Origin: Bemisia tabaci
Taxonomy: Eukaryota > Arthropoda > Insecta > Hemiptera > Aleyrodidae
DNA length: 64,000 bases
Direction of reading: 5' to 3'
Assembly (NCBI RefSeq): GCF_918797505.1
Contig: NC_092801.1
Coordinates: 30,100,477-30,164,476 of the forward strand
Position 1 is the stretch's first letter. Each line of letters opens with the position of its first letter. The notes under the pieces were generated by a model. It was not told the origin of the DNA and searched no databases. It saw only the letters and a list, made by a program, of their open reading frames with translations. This document shows, piece after piece, positions 1 through 10,545 of the stretch. The position numbers and the translations under genes are program-made.

Positions 1-448
1 GTTTTTGAAACTACAAGACTTTTTACTTACTTGAGCTTTTAACAAAGGCGCCTAATGGGCAAAGGTGCTTGAAACTAAGCTTTAACATAGACTATCACTA
101 TAAAAACGCAGAGATCTCTTACACTTTTTATGTAGGATGTTGAATTCTTGGTCTTATTTTATTTTGAAATTTCACAAGAGTCTTTCATTTCCTGTTTTAG
201 AAGTTTCCGAAAACTCACGAAAAATACTTACATCACATCGGCAAAACCGGCAAGAGCTCTGGGCCCATAACCTATAGTGTTATTTTAGCTCATTGAGGAG
301 GAAAAAGAAAGAAATGATCACGGGTCGAGGTGTAGGCTTGGACTAATCCGCATATCTTTTAGTAAGTCCCGCAGTCAGTCGGTTACATTGCAATGCTCAG
401 CATCAGCACATTCTTCAGACAGACTGCTCATAACTAAGGTTGTCAGGT

Positions 449-766
449 TTACACATAACAAATTAATTCATGATAGGAATCCTCCATCTCAAACTGATCA
501 CGAAACAAGTAGATTTTTAGACAGTAAATGGCTATCGTCATTCTTCGAGCCCTATGAATAGGGCCGGGAGAAGAAAATGTTTTTAAACGGTTTAACTTGC
601 CTAAAAAGACTTGGGTTAAAATTAACAACTCTCGGTAGTCATCGCGTGGCTGCTTTTTTAATTTTAAAACTTTCTCGGTGAACTCGAGGATGCTGGATGG
701 AAATACTTCTAAAATGGATGATAATTGCGGATCTTCAATGACACTGTTAAAGGTTTTTATGATCTT
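449..766 (-). pseudogene. Transposon-like ORF fragment (unrecognised TE family)
   Basis: An open frame of about 105 codons without its own ATG runs on the minus strand to a TAA at 449-451. It contains QPRDDYRELLIL, then PGPIHRARRMTIAIYCLKIYLFRDQFE. From memory this matches an uncharacterised repeat-encoded protein family of arthropods and cnidarians with a PGA-H-ARWM-K-IY-LK pattern. I cannot name the superfamily. The family Trp is Arg here, no conserved continuation follows the stop, and the 5' end overlaps the end of the NS1-like frame, so this is a truncated copy at a junction. Family recognition is memory-based. Confidence 0.5.
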
Positions 767-1480
767 TTAAAAAAAGAGCGTTTCTCCATTTATATCTTAC
801 TATTCTTGAGTTAAATGCAGGATCTTTTGGAAAAATGTTGTTATTACTTAAAATGATTACCGGCGTGCGATGTACTATATGATCCATGCTATATTTAACT
901 TTTACATGACAATTATCCCCTCCCAGAATAGTTTTTAAATTTTCAAAGCTCCCCGATTCAGCCGCTGGTTCGTTCTATAAAATCACTCGGCGTTGCACAC
1001 ATTCTTGCAGCGGGAAATTATCGTGCCGCGTGAAATTGCCCATTTGGCCATAATTAATCATTAAGTGTATAACACTGTCAAAGAAGAAATTTTTGCCGGA
1101 ATTGGGAGCTCCCAGTATGAAAAGTGTATTAACTTTGGGACGCACCTTTTCTAGAACGTCGAAAATGTCTTGCAAAAAATGTTTAATGTTCTCGAAACCC
1201 ATTTGCCATGATAATAGTTCCATACATACATCAAATGATTTTATGATCCCGAAATAGTACTCTGAAGGAGTATCTGAAGCGAATAATAGTTTATTAGTGT
1301 CAATTCTGTTTACATGGTTGAAAATTTGAGTAAGAGACATCTTACTGATGGAATATTGTGCCAATTTAAGTGCTTGACGTAGGGATTTCTGGTCATTCGG
1401 CATCGAGCGATAATGCGATTCCAGCCATAAGTGTGAGTCGAAAAAGCGCGCCAACGGGGTGACAGTGGATGACATTATCA
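747..1480 (-). pseudogene. Endogenous parvovirus-like NS1 (SF3 helicase) relic, main copy
   Basis: The translation has the order of a parvovirus or densovirus NS1 superfamily 3 helicase domain. There is an upstream helical region with a YYFGII segment, then Walker A GAPNSGKN near 1110, then NYGQMGNF. The Walker B-like strand near 975 is interrupted by an in-frame TAG where the family has a Trp. HRTPVI (motif C region) follows, then an IFPKDPAF...RYKW segment before a TAA near 747. SF3 helicases of this kind unwind DNA for rolling-hairpin replication. The nonsense codon, the missing N-terminal nuclease domain in this frame, and the abutting TE fragment and second copy mark it as a non-functional insertion. 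The family call is firm; the virus subgroup is not. Confidence 0.82.
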
Positions 1481-1483
1481 TTG

Positions 1484-1810
1484 CTAGGATCTGCTCCCCT
1501 TTGTGGGACCTTTGCGTTCCCCTGCTGACGCCGCTCTGACAACCTTCTTCTCCGTCCCCCCCATTTCCGCAACCTCTCTCGCCTTCTTGTCCAAAATGCG
1601 TTTTATCGCCAGTAGATCCGGGTCTAGAGGTCCATTGAAGTGGATGAGAGCTCTGGTCCGGGCCACCCTCCACCAGTTCAGCCGATCTTCGTTGACCACC
1701 TCCGTAAAGGGGTATAGCTCGATTTTGGCCACCTCGAAGCCAATTTCCCCCTGAGTTGTTAATTTTAAGGATTGACCGTGTTCCTGATGACATATAAATT
1801 GCGAAAGCAC
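1484..1810 (-). pseudogene. Unrecognised ORF upstream of the NS1-like helicase
   Basis: A 108-codon frame (alternative start) overlaps, in another frame, the upstream extension of the helicase frame. It has protein-like composition, with GEIGFEVAKIELYPF, then a WW-containing segment, then a charged DKKAREVAE helix, ending at a stop at 1484. Its position directly upstream of the helicase on the same strand suggests it may be the more N-terminal part of the same viral relic, displaced by a frameshift. I recognise no motif that proves this. It could also be host sequence captured between the two NS1 pieces. Confidence 0.3.
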
Positions 1811-2096
1811 GCCATCTTTGGATTGACAAGTTTCGTGTGCTAGAGCATTTGCGAGTCAACCATTTTCCGAAACGGCCCCGGAGGATCTTGGCGAGGTAGC
1901 ACCTACATGTGCTGTTGTTGTAGTCGCAGGTGTGGAGGACGTGTGAGTGTCCTCTGTGCGCTGCGATACAGTAGGTGCCTGTTCTAAGTTTAGCCAAAGA
2001 TCGCATAGCGCCGTTTTCACCGGTTCCTCCAGTTCCGTTTTTATAAATATCGTGAAGAATGTATCTTTTTGCATGAGCGTCGCGATATCCGGCCAT

Positions 2097-2232
2097 CCGG
2101 TTCGTTCCATAAAATCACTCGGCGTTGCACACATTCTTGTAATGGGAAATTATCGTGCCTTGTAAAATTCCCCATTTGGCCATAATTCATCATCAGATGG
2201 ATGATTGAATCGAAACAAAAATGTTTGCCACC
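2097..2232 (-). pseudogene. Second, partial NS1-like helicase copy
   Basis: About 135 bp repeat the segment at 970-1110 with a few differences. The frame covers the end of the P-loop (here GGKHFCFDS), the NYGQMGNF block and the following strand, with a Trp codon intact where the main copy has TAG. It stops matching abruptly at about 2096 and joins unrelated sequence. A 92-codon frame at 1856-2134 runs across that junction and has no recognisable domain. This is a direct, partial duplication of the viral relic or a second insertion. Confidence 0.72.
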
Positions 2233-2498
2233 GTGCTTTTTTTGAATTTTACAAACAATTTAATTTTGAAACCTTTTGTGGCCGACATTTTTGCGTAAAA
2301 AGCAGCCGCTAACATTAATTCGAAAATGTGGTGCCTACAAGACAGGTATAGTGCCACTCTGCTCAGACATTGCTCGAGGAGAACCGCAAAACCTTTGAAT
2401 CTTCCAAGATTCGAGGCTGTTGTGTCGCAATACAGGATTTCAATGCTTTCCTCAAGACCCCACTCCATAACGCTATACATTGTATCGAGGGCAGTAGA

Positions 2499-2518
2499 GG
2501 GGGGGGGGGGGGGGGGGG
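2499..2518 (+). repeat. Poly(G) run of 20
   Basis: Twenty uninterrupted G residues. The sequence downstream (2520-2660), with a block reading as ATIAKAIHYVYAP in translation, is related to the minus strand at about 53540-53600, so this is part of a dispersed repeat. The length of the run is assembly-sensitive. Confidence 0.9.
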
Positions 2519-2674
2519 TTGAAACTATCGCAAAGGCGATACACTATGTATACGCGCCAAAATTCTGCACCCCTGCTTCATCGTTATCTAAGTTTGATGT
2601 AATTGCAATTGTAAAAGCGAGAAAAGATTTCAATCCTAGGAAAAGGTCCGTAGCTACGGTAAATTATATTCACA

Positions 2675-2980
2675 TCATTTAATGCCGGGATAGCCGGTAA
2701 TGACGGGCGTCCGATGGCTGGTTGAATTCATAATGTGTTTTATATAATCTACTCCACCGGGTAAAAGTGTCTCGGAGGGCACCCAAGTCCCATAACCAAA
2801 CAGGAGAAGGGAGATCGTGCAGTCTTCACGCTCCTTTAGAATCCGAAAAAAAATATGTATCTCGGATCCCAAGTCGGCCACGAGGCATTGTCGTGGAGGT
2901 ACTTCAAAGTTCGGGTTCGCCACCTCCACTCTTCCCTCATGCATTCTTCCTGTTCAGGATGGGTACAGGGTTGAGCTGTA
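2675..2980 (-). other. Possible exon or decayed coding sequence, unrecognised
   Basis: On the minus strand an acceptor-like site (tttacag) lies at about 2981. One frame then runs through QEECMREEWRWRTRTLKYL to a stop near 2846. Another frame is open to 2675 and ends in GGVDYIKH...SHRTPVI. The SHRTPVI block resembles the HRTPVI of the NS1-like relic at 0.9 kb, so this may be a third, strongly decayed helicase piece. Alternatively the first frame may be a host last exon. The two readings conflict and neither is proven. Confidence 0.25.
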
Positions 2981-3572
2981 AATGGACCACCAGACAAGGT
3001 ACGAATTTCAGCATTTTGATACATGTTTCTTAATTAAAATTGCACGTAAAATACGACGCGCACAACGAAAATTACCGAAATCAACTCCTTCCAAAGATAT
3101 TTAATGATTCTTGGCGCGTGAATTGAAACCACCCGCTCATGAAAACTCAATGCTCTGCGTGATTCACATCGTGCGCTAAACGTTATCATGACAGTCTCTG
3201 CGATATGAAAATCTGGCAACCTCAATCTTGACGCTTTGGCTCAGCTATTGCAAAGCTATAGCTTGCAAGGCTATTGCTATTTGCTATTTGCTTTTGCTTA
3301 TAGTTTGAACAACACATGGAGGGAAATAAACATTGCTCGATTGAGAGGCTTGCTGAAACCGTTGTAGTGCGCGATTTGACTCACGTAGAGCTTTGAGTTT
3401 CTTGTGAGCGGGCAGTTCAAAATCCGCGTAACCAATGTGAAATGAAAAGGTTAATATCTTCGCTAAGAGTTGGTTTCAGTAACTTTTGTCGCGCGAATCG
3501 TGTTCTTCGTGAAATTTTGGTTCAGAAACATGTATTAGAATGCTAAAATTCGTACCCTGTCTAGTGGTCCAT
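2981..3572. mobile_element. R1 MITE copy (TGGACCACTAGACAAGG termini)
   Basis: A roughly 590-bp element with inverted ends beginning TGGACCACYAGACAAGGT and ending in the complement. The interior is also largely self-complementary. Further copies lie at 16384-16942, 30661-31215, 35243-35794, 48672-49225, 49907-51329 (interrupted) and 52268-52830, with a degenerate piece near 6600-6950. It encodes no protein, so it is a non-autonomous DNA element of unknown superfamily. It is the most frequent repeat in the window. Confidence 0.85.
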
Positions 3573-3682
3573 TGTCTCGCAACATGCTGGAAAGGGTTGC
3601 ATTAATTTTCGTGCCTTTTTACTTCTCTCCCTCCCTCCCCTCAATTTATTTTCTCCCATTCCTGATTTCCTGACGATTTAAG

Positions 3683-3846
3683 CAGTGGCGTGGCGTGAAT
3701 TGCGATGTATCGATTGTTATGCCATTTAAACCTATGTAAAAGGATTGATAAACAGGGTGTTCGCAGAGAACACCTTAATAATCGATTCTTTACCGTAGGT
3801 TTGAATGGTATAACAATCGATACATCGCAATTCACGCCACGCCACT
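3683..3846. mobile_element. R3 MITE copy (CAGTGGCGTGGCGTG termini)
   Basis: A foldback element of about 160 bp with termini CAGTGGCGTGGCGTG and its complement, and a central hairpin GTGTTCGCNGNGAACACC. Other copies lie at about 12268-12424, 20051-20206, 31911-32111 and 47584-47750. Non-coding. Confidence 0.85.
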
Positions 3847-5100
3847 GGATTTAAGAGAAGAGAAGCAGGGCGACGGGTTTGCGTTTGAAGTAGTCAGCTC
3901 ACTTGAATTTTACAGCGTATGTTTCATCTCCTTTTCACGTGTCTTAAATAACATTATGCAAAAAAGACTCTCCTTCATAAAAAATTGACAATAAAATTTA
4001 TGTGAAATTCATTAAAAATTTTTCTTGAAAACTCAGACCTACATTAATATTTTCATGATAGTATGGATCACTCACAACTTTTACTGGCCGCTGGTAACTA
4101 GAGACGTGTGCTTTTTGGGAAAAATTTGCCGTTTAATTGTAGGTTTTATGGAGACCAGGCGATCCATTTGTAATGTTCGATGTTTCTGGGCTATCACCCA
4201 TTTTGAACCCCATAAGAATCGGGGGGTAGTGATCCCTCAAAAAGTACTCTTCTTTAGTACATAAGAGGATCATGATCAAAAGCAGAACATTTCACCATAA
4301 AATTATAATTGTCACCACGAGTGTAGTATAGTTTTCTTCCATTCCGGTATGTTCTATGAGCTTCTGTGTAATTTCTCAACTGCAAAAAACTCTTTCTCGG
4401 AATGATAAATATGTAACAGAGTCCCTTCCTCTGCGGACCCCCTCCCCCCCTTCCCAGTTAGTGATTTTTTTTTTTTTTTTTTTTTTCAATCAAGATGTTC
4501 TTGCTCATTGCATCGTTTAGGAATGATAAAACTCGAAAATCTGTACAGAACGTTTAAAGCATGCTTTTGAAAACTATCACCTAGGTGTTACTAAATACAA
4601 CATCAATTATTGTCAAGACACAATTTTCAGTCAAAGGCTGTGAAAAACCATGGCACATCACGTCATATATTGTTTTAACCTTTCATCATGTATGTATCTA
4701 TTAATACTGTTTTGTTTGCGTATTATTTTGTAAATTAATTTACTTGTCCAAAGTAATAAGCCAATTTAGAACAACCTTGTCGATTCCTAGATAATATGTT
4801 ACTCTTGTACATTAGTTTGTAAACTTTTCTTGTTATTAATAAATTTTTCAAGCGATTTCTAGTGTTTTCTTAGTGTTCAAACATCTCATTAATACATTTA
4901 CACTGAAAAAATTAGATGTAGTCGACATACAATTACTTTCGACTTCACTTGGTAATAAATTACCCTGGCTTCATACGTGAATTCGAGAAAAAATAGTTCT
5001 AAAATTCGAAAATTAACAATTGGAGTCTACTCTTTGCAATTCGGAACTACCATTTCTAGCTCATCGGTAAAACACTCATGTTCATAGGAAAACTAGTGGC
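3847..5100. other. AT-rich stretch without recognisable gene
   Basis: No credible exon, RNA gene or repeat border seen. It contains a poly(T) run near 4457-4486. ORFs here are short and lack coding character. Confidence 0.5.
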
Positions 5101-5114
5101 TTATACGTTGTTTC

Positions 5115-5590
5115 TAAACAAAGACAGGAACTGTAGTTTCTAATTGTAAAATGTAGTTCAGTTGATCCATTAACAATTAATTTGAAAGATGTTGAGCTAA
5201 ACAGCGTTTTATATTGTCAATATTAGGATCAGAGCCAATACACTGGGATAGTACATATACACCATTGATTTATCACTCACATTGGGTTATAATAAAAGCC
5301 GAGGCCTTTCGGTTACACAAAATCAGCATTAAGGCAAACATACAAACTGTTGCTGAACAAAGACAGGAACTGTGGTTCCTAATTGTAAAATGTAGTTCAG
5401 TTGAACCATCAACTATTAATATGAAACATGTTGAGCCAAACAGCGTTATATATTGTCCGTATCAGGATCAGAGCCAATACGCTGTGATAATAATACATAT
5501 ACACACTTGAAAATCACTCACATTGGGTTATAAGAAAAGCCGAGGTTTTTCGATTACTCAGAGCCATCATCAAGGCAAACATACAAACAC
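5115..5590. repeat. Direct duplication, unit about 240 bp
   Basis: The segment starting ACAAAGACAGGAACTGT at about 5116 recurs at about 5357. Both run through AAACAGCGTT, ATCAGAGCCAATAC and CACATTGGGTTATAA to GGCAAACATACAAAC, with moderate divergence. The first ~60 bp relates to the GGAACT/GCAAAATG MITE family seen at 7811-7951. Confidence 0.75.
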
Positions 5591-5833
5591 GACAATTTTA
5601 GGTACACAGTAAAAATTATAACTATAGACGCATTTATAACATCGGAGTTAGATGTAAAATATGAGCTGTTATCAAACAGCTATGCATAAAAATAAAGCAA
5701 GAGTGTCAATGACGTCATTTGTGTTATCTACCTCTCATTCGATTCGCACCAAAAAACATTTGTTAATATCTCGCGCGGGATTTAATTTTCAAACTTCCCA
5801 TCGTGTGAACTATTTTCCAACGTTAGATTCCTG

Positions 5834-6090
5834 CACTGCCGTGCTAAGGAAAAACGCCGTAGGAGCCTTCAGGCGTTGCCAAATTTCCCCTGGCAAATCA
5901 CTAATATTCAGAAAAATGTTTGAATATTTTTCTGCCAACTTCTCAGATAATTTAGTTTCCCATTTCACCGAAAGATTCTGAAAATTTAAAGGAAAAATAT
6001 TCATAACTTCCCTAAAAAATACACATTTTATCGAAGGAATTTTGGCAACTCGCGAATGTTCAAACGGCGTTCTTCCCTAGCACCCTGTGT
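5834..6090. mobile_element. R5 MITE copy (ACTGCCGTGCTAAGG termini)
   Basis: Inverted ends ACTGCCGTGCTAAGGAAAAACGCCGTA and complement around a non-coding interior with AAAATATTCATAAC-type inverted blocks. Related copies are at 34003-34253 and 60038-60286, with a half copy at about 21835-21905. Copies at 34 kb and 60 kb are bounded by TA, which suggests a Tc1/mariner-class MITE. Confidence 0.75.
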
Positions 6091-7070
6091 AGGACCCTCA
6101 GTTAGTTATAGATGGCCCCTGAACCAAAACAGAAGAAGGAAATTTCAAAACCATCTCAGTTCTATCATTTTATACCCCTTGTAATTTTATCAACCACCTC
6201 ATTTACGGTTTTTTGTAAGATTAGCGATACTTTCTGTCTTTCTCAGACTGGACAATTGGGTCAAGGGCCAGTCTTAAAGTACCTACGTAACGCTATTGGG
6301 AATTTTTTCGACCCCCTCGTAACGTTTTGTGGCGTATGGGGTGCTTTCCATTATCACGTAAAAACAAAATGATGTTACGCCCCCTCTCCCCCTTCCCACC
6401 CTTAGAGCGTTACGTATTGTATGAAAGGTCCCGTATTGTCGTTTTGCTTCGTCCCGTGAGTGCGCTTCAAAACGAAAAAAAAGGAAGGAGTCGCACTTAG
6501 TAAAATCGAAGGACAGAAGATTATTGAAATACTAAACTTCTAAAAAACTACCTACGATAACTTAGAAAATGTGGAATCAATCCATTTTAGCTCTAATGTA
6601 CCTACCAATAGACAAGGTGCGAATTTAAGCAGCATGATGAATGTTTCCTAACTGTTTGACGGTTTATGCTACGAAAACTATTGAAAGTATCTCTTAACTA
6701 AGATATTAGTGTTTTCTGATGCGTACATTCAAATTTTCTACACCTACAACTGAAACCAGGATCTACTCGAGTTAAATCGCACACCAAACGCAACCGTAAC
6801 AAGTTCTGCAATATGGAAATTTTACAAAATTAAGAGGCCTCTCTAAACCATGACAATGCGCTATTTGATTCACGTAGCTTTAGATTTTTTTATGAGTGGG
6901 AATTGCATCTTTTTCGTAACCAGTGTTAGATAAATACGTCCATCTTGGTTGTAAATTAATGACAGCAATTTTCGGTGCGCCAATCATGCTCTAGGAAACA
7001 TCCATCGGTTGCCCAGTTGCAAAACGGCGTATCTTCGTTTTGCAAACCTCCTTTCTTATTTTATTTTTTC
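6091..7070. other. No gene; degenerate R1-like sequence
   Basis: 6600-6950 is a decayed relative of the R1 element (AGACAAGGTGCGAATTTAAGCA at its left edge, TCACGTAG block inside). The 86-codon frame at 6112-6372 has no recognisable domain and I do not call it a gene. Confidence 0.5.
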
Positions 7071-7072
7071 TT

Positions 7073-7305
7073 TACTGGAAAAAATACATTGGATCTGGAG
7101 TCCAGACTTTAGGAAACATTGACAAGAAAAAATACTCTTGATTCAATCGGATTTTTTCTTGAAACAAAACGAAATCCGCGTAAATTAAGAGGCTTGGTTC
7201 TTGATTTAAGGTAGATTCTGATTGAATCAAGAGAGCTTTTTCTTGTCGATGTTTATAAGAGTCTGGACTCTAGACCCAATGTGTTTTTTTCCCCAGTGTT
7301 TCGGA
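7073..7305. mobile_element. Short foldback MITE
   Basis: About 230 bp. GGATCTGGAGTCCAGACT...GACAAGAAAAAATACTCTTGATTCAATC on the left is mirrored by GATTGAATCAAGAG...TCTTGTCGATG...AGTCTGGACTCTAGA on the right. Non-coding. Confidence 0.7.
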
Positions 7306-7432
7306 AAGTACTCAACGTAATTTCATTAAAACTTCCTTGATTTTTCTTTTCTGTCAGCGAAATATTCTGTGAAAATTTCAAGCTGTAAAGTTCGCTTGTT
7401 TTCCTTCAAAAAAAAAATGAAATCTGGGCGGC

Positions 7433-7667
7433 GCACAGTGGATCGAGTCAATTGGAGAGGTCGGACATGACATATTTTTCTAAAACTGCAAATTTTAATA
7501 TTCATTTCGTCACATCTTTAACTTTAAGGGGTGATTCTGGAGGAAAATTTCACGAGAAAATCGATGGAACCACTTTTAGAACCTCAAAATTTTGTATAAA
7601 CGGAGTTACAATCATTTAAAGTTTCCAAATTTTGTCCGACTTTTCGTATTGACTCGGTCCACTGTGC
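7433..7667. mobile_element. R7 MITE copy (GCACAGTGGATCGAGTCAAT termini)
   Basis: A 235-bp element with inverted ends GCACAGTGGATCGAGTCAAT and ATTGACTCGGTCCACTGTGC. Further copies or parts lie at 39555-39789, 40200-40425, 30268-30340 (left end) and 32128-32476 (divergent). Non-coding. Confidence 0.85.
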
Positions 7668-8190
7668 GGTGATTTTGGAACACCACTATGCGTCGTCTCC
7701 CGGACAAAGGAACGGAACTCTAGTTCAAAGTTGCAAAATTAACTCAAACTATGAAATATTTTAAAGAATATCACTGTACGAGTTTGGTTCAAATTTTTAC
7801 TGATTTTTAATTGGACTGCATTTTGCAATTTGGAACTATAGATTCTGGCCTGGCTTAAAAACAACGTATGTGCCATTGGTTTCCCTATGCACATAAGTGT
7901 TTTTTCAGATGAGCCAGAATCTATAGTTCTAAATTGCAAAATGCAGTCCAATTGTAATCAGCAGAAAAGTTAGAGACATTTTCAGTCAGAAACGCATGAT
8001 AGTTTTGTAGTAAAAACATAATTTGCGAGTGAAAATGTTTTAATGTCGAGATTTAGTTACGTCCTTTTGCGAGGGAAACGACCAATACGTGGTTTCGCAC
8101 TCGGGCCCGCGATATGTAAGCTTTAATTCGCACTTTTTCTAGTGGCTCGTTGGATGCTGGCCGTGACCTAAGGTGATTCGATGGATGTCA
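7668..8190. repeat. Segment duplicated at 39790-40175
   Basis: Sequence following the R7 element (GATTTTGGAACACCACTATGCG... through TTTTGCGAGGGAAAGG to the AAGGTGATTC edge) is nearly identical at 39790-40175. The R7 element plus this flank was therefore copied as a unit. The copy here differs by a 141-bp MITE insertion at 7811-7951. Confidence 0.85.
7811..7951. mobile_element. 141-bp MITE with an empty site at 39.9 kb
   Basis: Inverted ends TTGGACTGCATTTTGCAATTTGGAACTATAG and complement, about 35 bp each. The paralogous segment near 39930 lacks it (GATTTTTAAGTGTAATCAGC), so both borders are directly visible. No clear target duplication. Divergent relatives occur near 5030-5160 and 47950-48085. 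Confidence 0.85.
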
Positions 8191-8622
8191 TATTTTGTAT
8201 CAGAACGGCATGCGATATATCGCATCGATTAGTTATATTTTTTCAGCCAGGTACTCGTCATTGTTCTCAATTTTTGAGATCGCAATTCTGTTGCCAGGAG
8301 ACAAAAGAATTAACTTACCAATTTTGACAAACAAATTCAGCTTACTATAGGCGTGGTTTTTTTTTTAGAGGAAAAATATCGTATTCGACACTGATATCGA
8401 AATTGCACTCGAATGCTATATTTTCCCTCTTAAAAAACTACGCCTTTATTAGTTGAATTTGTAGGTCAAAATTGGTAAGTAATTTTTTTGGTCTCCTGGC
8501 AACATAATACCGATCTCAAAATTCGAGAAAAATGACGAGTAGCTGAAAAAATGGAACCAATCGATGCGATCTATCGCATGTCGTCTTGACACAAAACATG
8601 ACGTCCATCGAATCACCTTAAA
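8171..8622. mobile_element. R8 foldback element (AAGGTGATTCGATGG termini)
   Basis: An approximately 450-bp near-complete palindrome. AAGGTGATTCGATGGA...CGCATCGATTAG...GTTGCCAGGAGAC...TTACCAATTTTGAC is mirrored on the right to CCATCGAATCACCTT. Copies are at 12540-12928 (left end lost) and 28075-28528, with isolated right ends near 28976-29011 and 29460-29505 and a left end at 40154. Non-coding. Confidence 0.85.
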
Positions 8623-8781
8623 TCGGTCCGATGCGTCGATTATTCGGATTTTTTGGGTAAAAACCGCGATGGGATTTTCCCATCTTCCGCAAACACTATT
8701 TTGCAATTGTCGCCCTCGCATAGGTCCTGAAACTTGCGCCCTCCCGCGGTAGTGCCCTGAGGGGCCGCTCGTGTTTTAGGT

Positions 8782-9176
8782 GGACTCAGATTTGGACGTA
8801 TTTCTACCAAACAGACCTATGTGTCGATGAGAAATGTGGGGTGTGCTCTAGAAATCTGCATAAGAAGCAATGTAAAAGTGGGCATGGTTCCTTTTGAAGA
8901 ATTGGAAAAGCGGGATATTGCATTCTATCAAACAGACCTATGTGCAGCTGAGTGCGGAACTCATGAGCCGCGGGCATGGCAAGAAAGCGTTGTGGACAGG
9001 GCTCATGAGTTAAAGCGCCCCGACGACCATCTCCCCCTCGCTCGCGGGCGGCCTCGTTGCCGCTGACGTCACTGGCGCACAATTATTCCCATTCACTCTT
9101 ACGGCCAGAGACTAACGAGCACACCCCATATTTCTCACTTCCACATAGGTCTCTTTGGTAGAACTACGTCCATTTG
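8782..9176. mobile_element. R9 MITE copy (TGGACGTATTTCT termini), GC-rich core
   Basis: Inverted ends TGGACGTATTTCTACCAAACAGACCTATGTG and complement enclose a conserved GC-rich core (GAGCCGCGGGCATGGCAAGA, then GCGCCCCGACGACC). An inverted copy occupies 11612-11994, a divergent one 14343-14563, and a left-end piece 38994-39050. The core is unusually GC-rich for this AT-rich region but shows no convincing ORF. Confidence 0.8.
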
Positions 9177-9178
9177 GC

Positions 9179-9241
9179 GTGCGGACTTGTGAAGGAGCCT
9201 TGCGGACTTGTGAAGGTGCCTTGCGGACTTGTGAAGGTGGC
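9179..9241 (+). repeat. 21-bp tandem repeat, three copies
   Basis: TGCGGACTTGTGAAGGWGCCT is repeated three times head to tail immediately outside the R9 element. It is in frame as a 7-residue repeat on either strand, but no gene is evident. Confidence 0.9.
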
Positions 9242-9581
9242 GTGGCTCCACCAGATTCCTTCTGCGAGCCTGATTGTGTTACGCTGGGAAACAGGTAAAT
9301 CAAGTGCTATCGTTATGCATGTCGAAGGCAATAGCCAAATCAGGCATTTTGTCAAATATTCTTACTTAGATTGAAATTTTTATTTTTTACCCTAAATATC
9401 GACAAACTAATTCGTTGCTCCTGGAAGGAAGTCGAATTCTCTCTGAAAATATGCAGCATACAATAGTATTTTAAACGATTTTAAGATCCTGAATGCACAT
9501 TATTTTATCATGACATTTTCTGCACCTAATAAAACATAGAATTTATAAAATTTTAACATTTAAATGTACTAAAGGCATGTA

Positions 9582-9930
9582 GAGGTGTCGTCAGCTAAGT
9601 TGACGGTTGTTTACTTTCGGTTTGCAAGCGCCAACGACGAATTTTGGGCCTCTGAACAAAGCGTTGTTCGCTACTATCCACATTGAAAACATCAGCCTCA
9701 TGATCGTATCGTAAAAAAACTTCTTATCAGTTATGATTTGCGACTTTTTTGTGGTTGTGATTCCTGTGTGGCTAAAAATTAAAGTGTTACAAGGTTTGAA
9801 AGTATTGTAAAACTTATCTAAGCTTGTGTTCTTGCTTCTGAGAGAGCCAGATGTTTTCATGTGGATAGTAGTGACGCGAAAACGCCTGCAAACCGAAAGT
9901 AAACAACCGTCAACTTAGCTGACGACACCT
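9582..9930. mobile_element. 349-bp MITE with 47-bp TIRs and TA target duplication
   Basis: GAGGTGTCGTCAGCTAAGTT... on the left is matched over about 47 bp by the complement on the right, and a TA dinucleotide flanks each end (9580-9581 and 9931-9932). TIR length, size and TA target fit a Tc1/mariner-type MITE. The interior is non-coding. Confidence 0.88.
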
Positions 9931-10261
9931 CTAAAAAGGAAGGAACAAGGAGAGTTCTCGAATTTGAAGAGTTATTATTCTTCCCAAAATATTGAATACC
10001 CGTGAACTCCTCGCCATAAATTTACTGAATTCCGTTAATTTTCAAAATTTGACCACCGGCCTAGGCATTTGATAAATTGCCTGATTTGACTAATTGCCTT
10101 CGACATGCATAAAGCAAGGCAAGTCGACGGTGAAACTGCTAAAATGCGTACTTATCTCGGTTGCGGCGTTCAGGGTGTCTACCAATCCGGAATTTCCAGA
10201 TAGTCCGAAAATACTACTGATTTTTTTAAGGGCGGTACTGAACTGCCGTGATGACGAAGAG

Positions 10262-10545
10262 AGCAGTAAGGGCAAAAATGGATTGCATTTTGCAAAAAAG
10301 AACCACTAGCATTGCAATGATGCTAAGATTGTGCAACTTCATCCTTTGCAATAAAATTGCGGAAATCGTGAAAAACTATGAAATTTAGATGGTAATTTTT
10401 GTCTTAAATTCACAGTTTTTAGCGAGTATAATAGAAACTATTAATGGATAGTCGGGTTTTGCCTCCAAGACAAAAGAAGTTGCTCAATCTTAGCAGCATT
10501 GCAATGCTAGCGGTTCCTTTTTGCAAAATGCAATCCAAATGAAGT
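10262..10545. mobile_element. Foldback MITE (GGATTGCATTTTGCAAAAAA termini)
   Basis: GGATTGCATTTTGCAAAAAAGAACCACTAGCATTGCAATG is mirrored by CATTGCAATGCTAGCGGTTCCTTTTTGCAAAATGCAATCC. To its left, 10110-10165 is an R10 end (CGACGGTGAAACTGCT). Confidence 0.75.

Noticed and set aside
9112..9374. Short proteins with CGLVKVP-type repeats as a repeat peptide gene
   Set aside because: Three 21-bp units open in frame by chance beside a MITE; no start, signal peptide or continuation.
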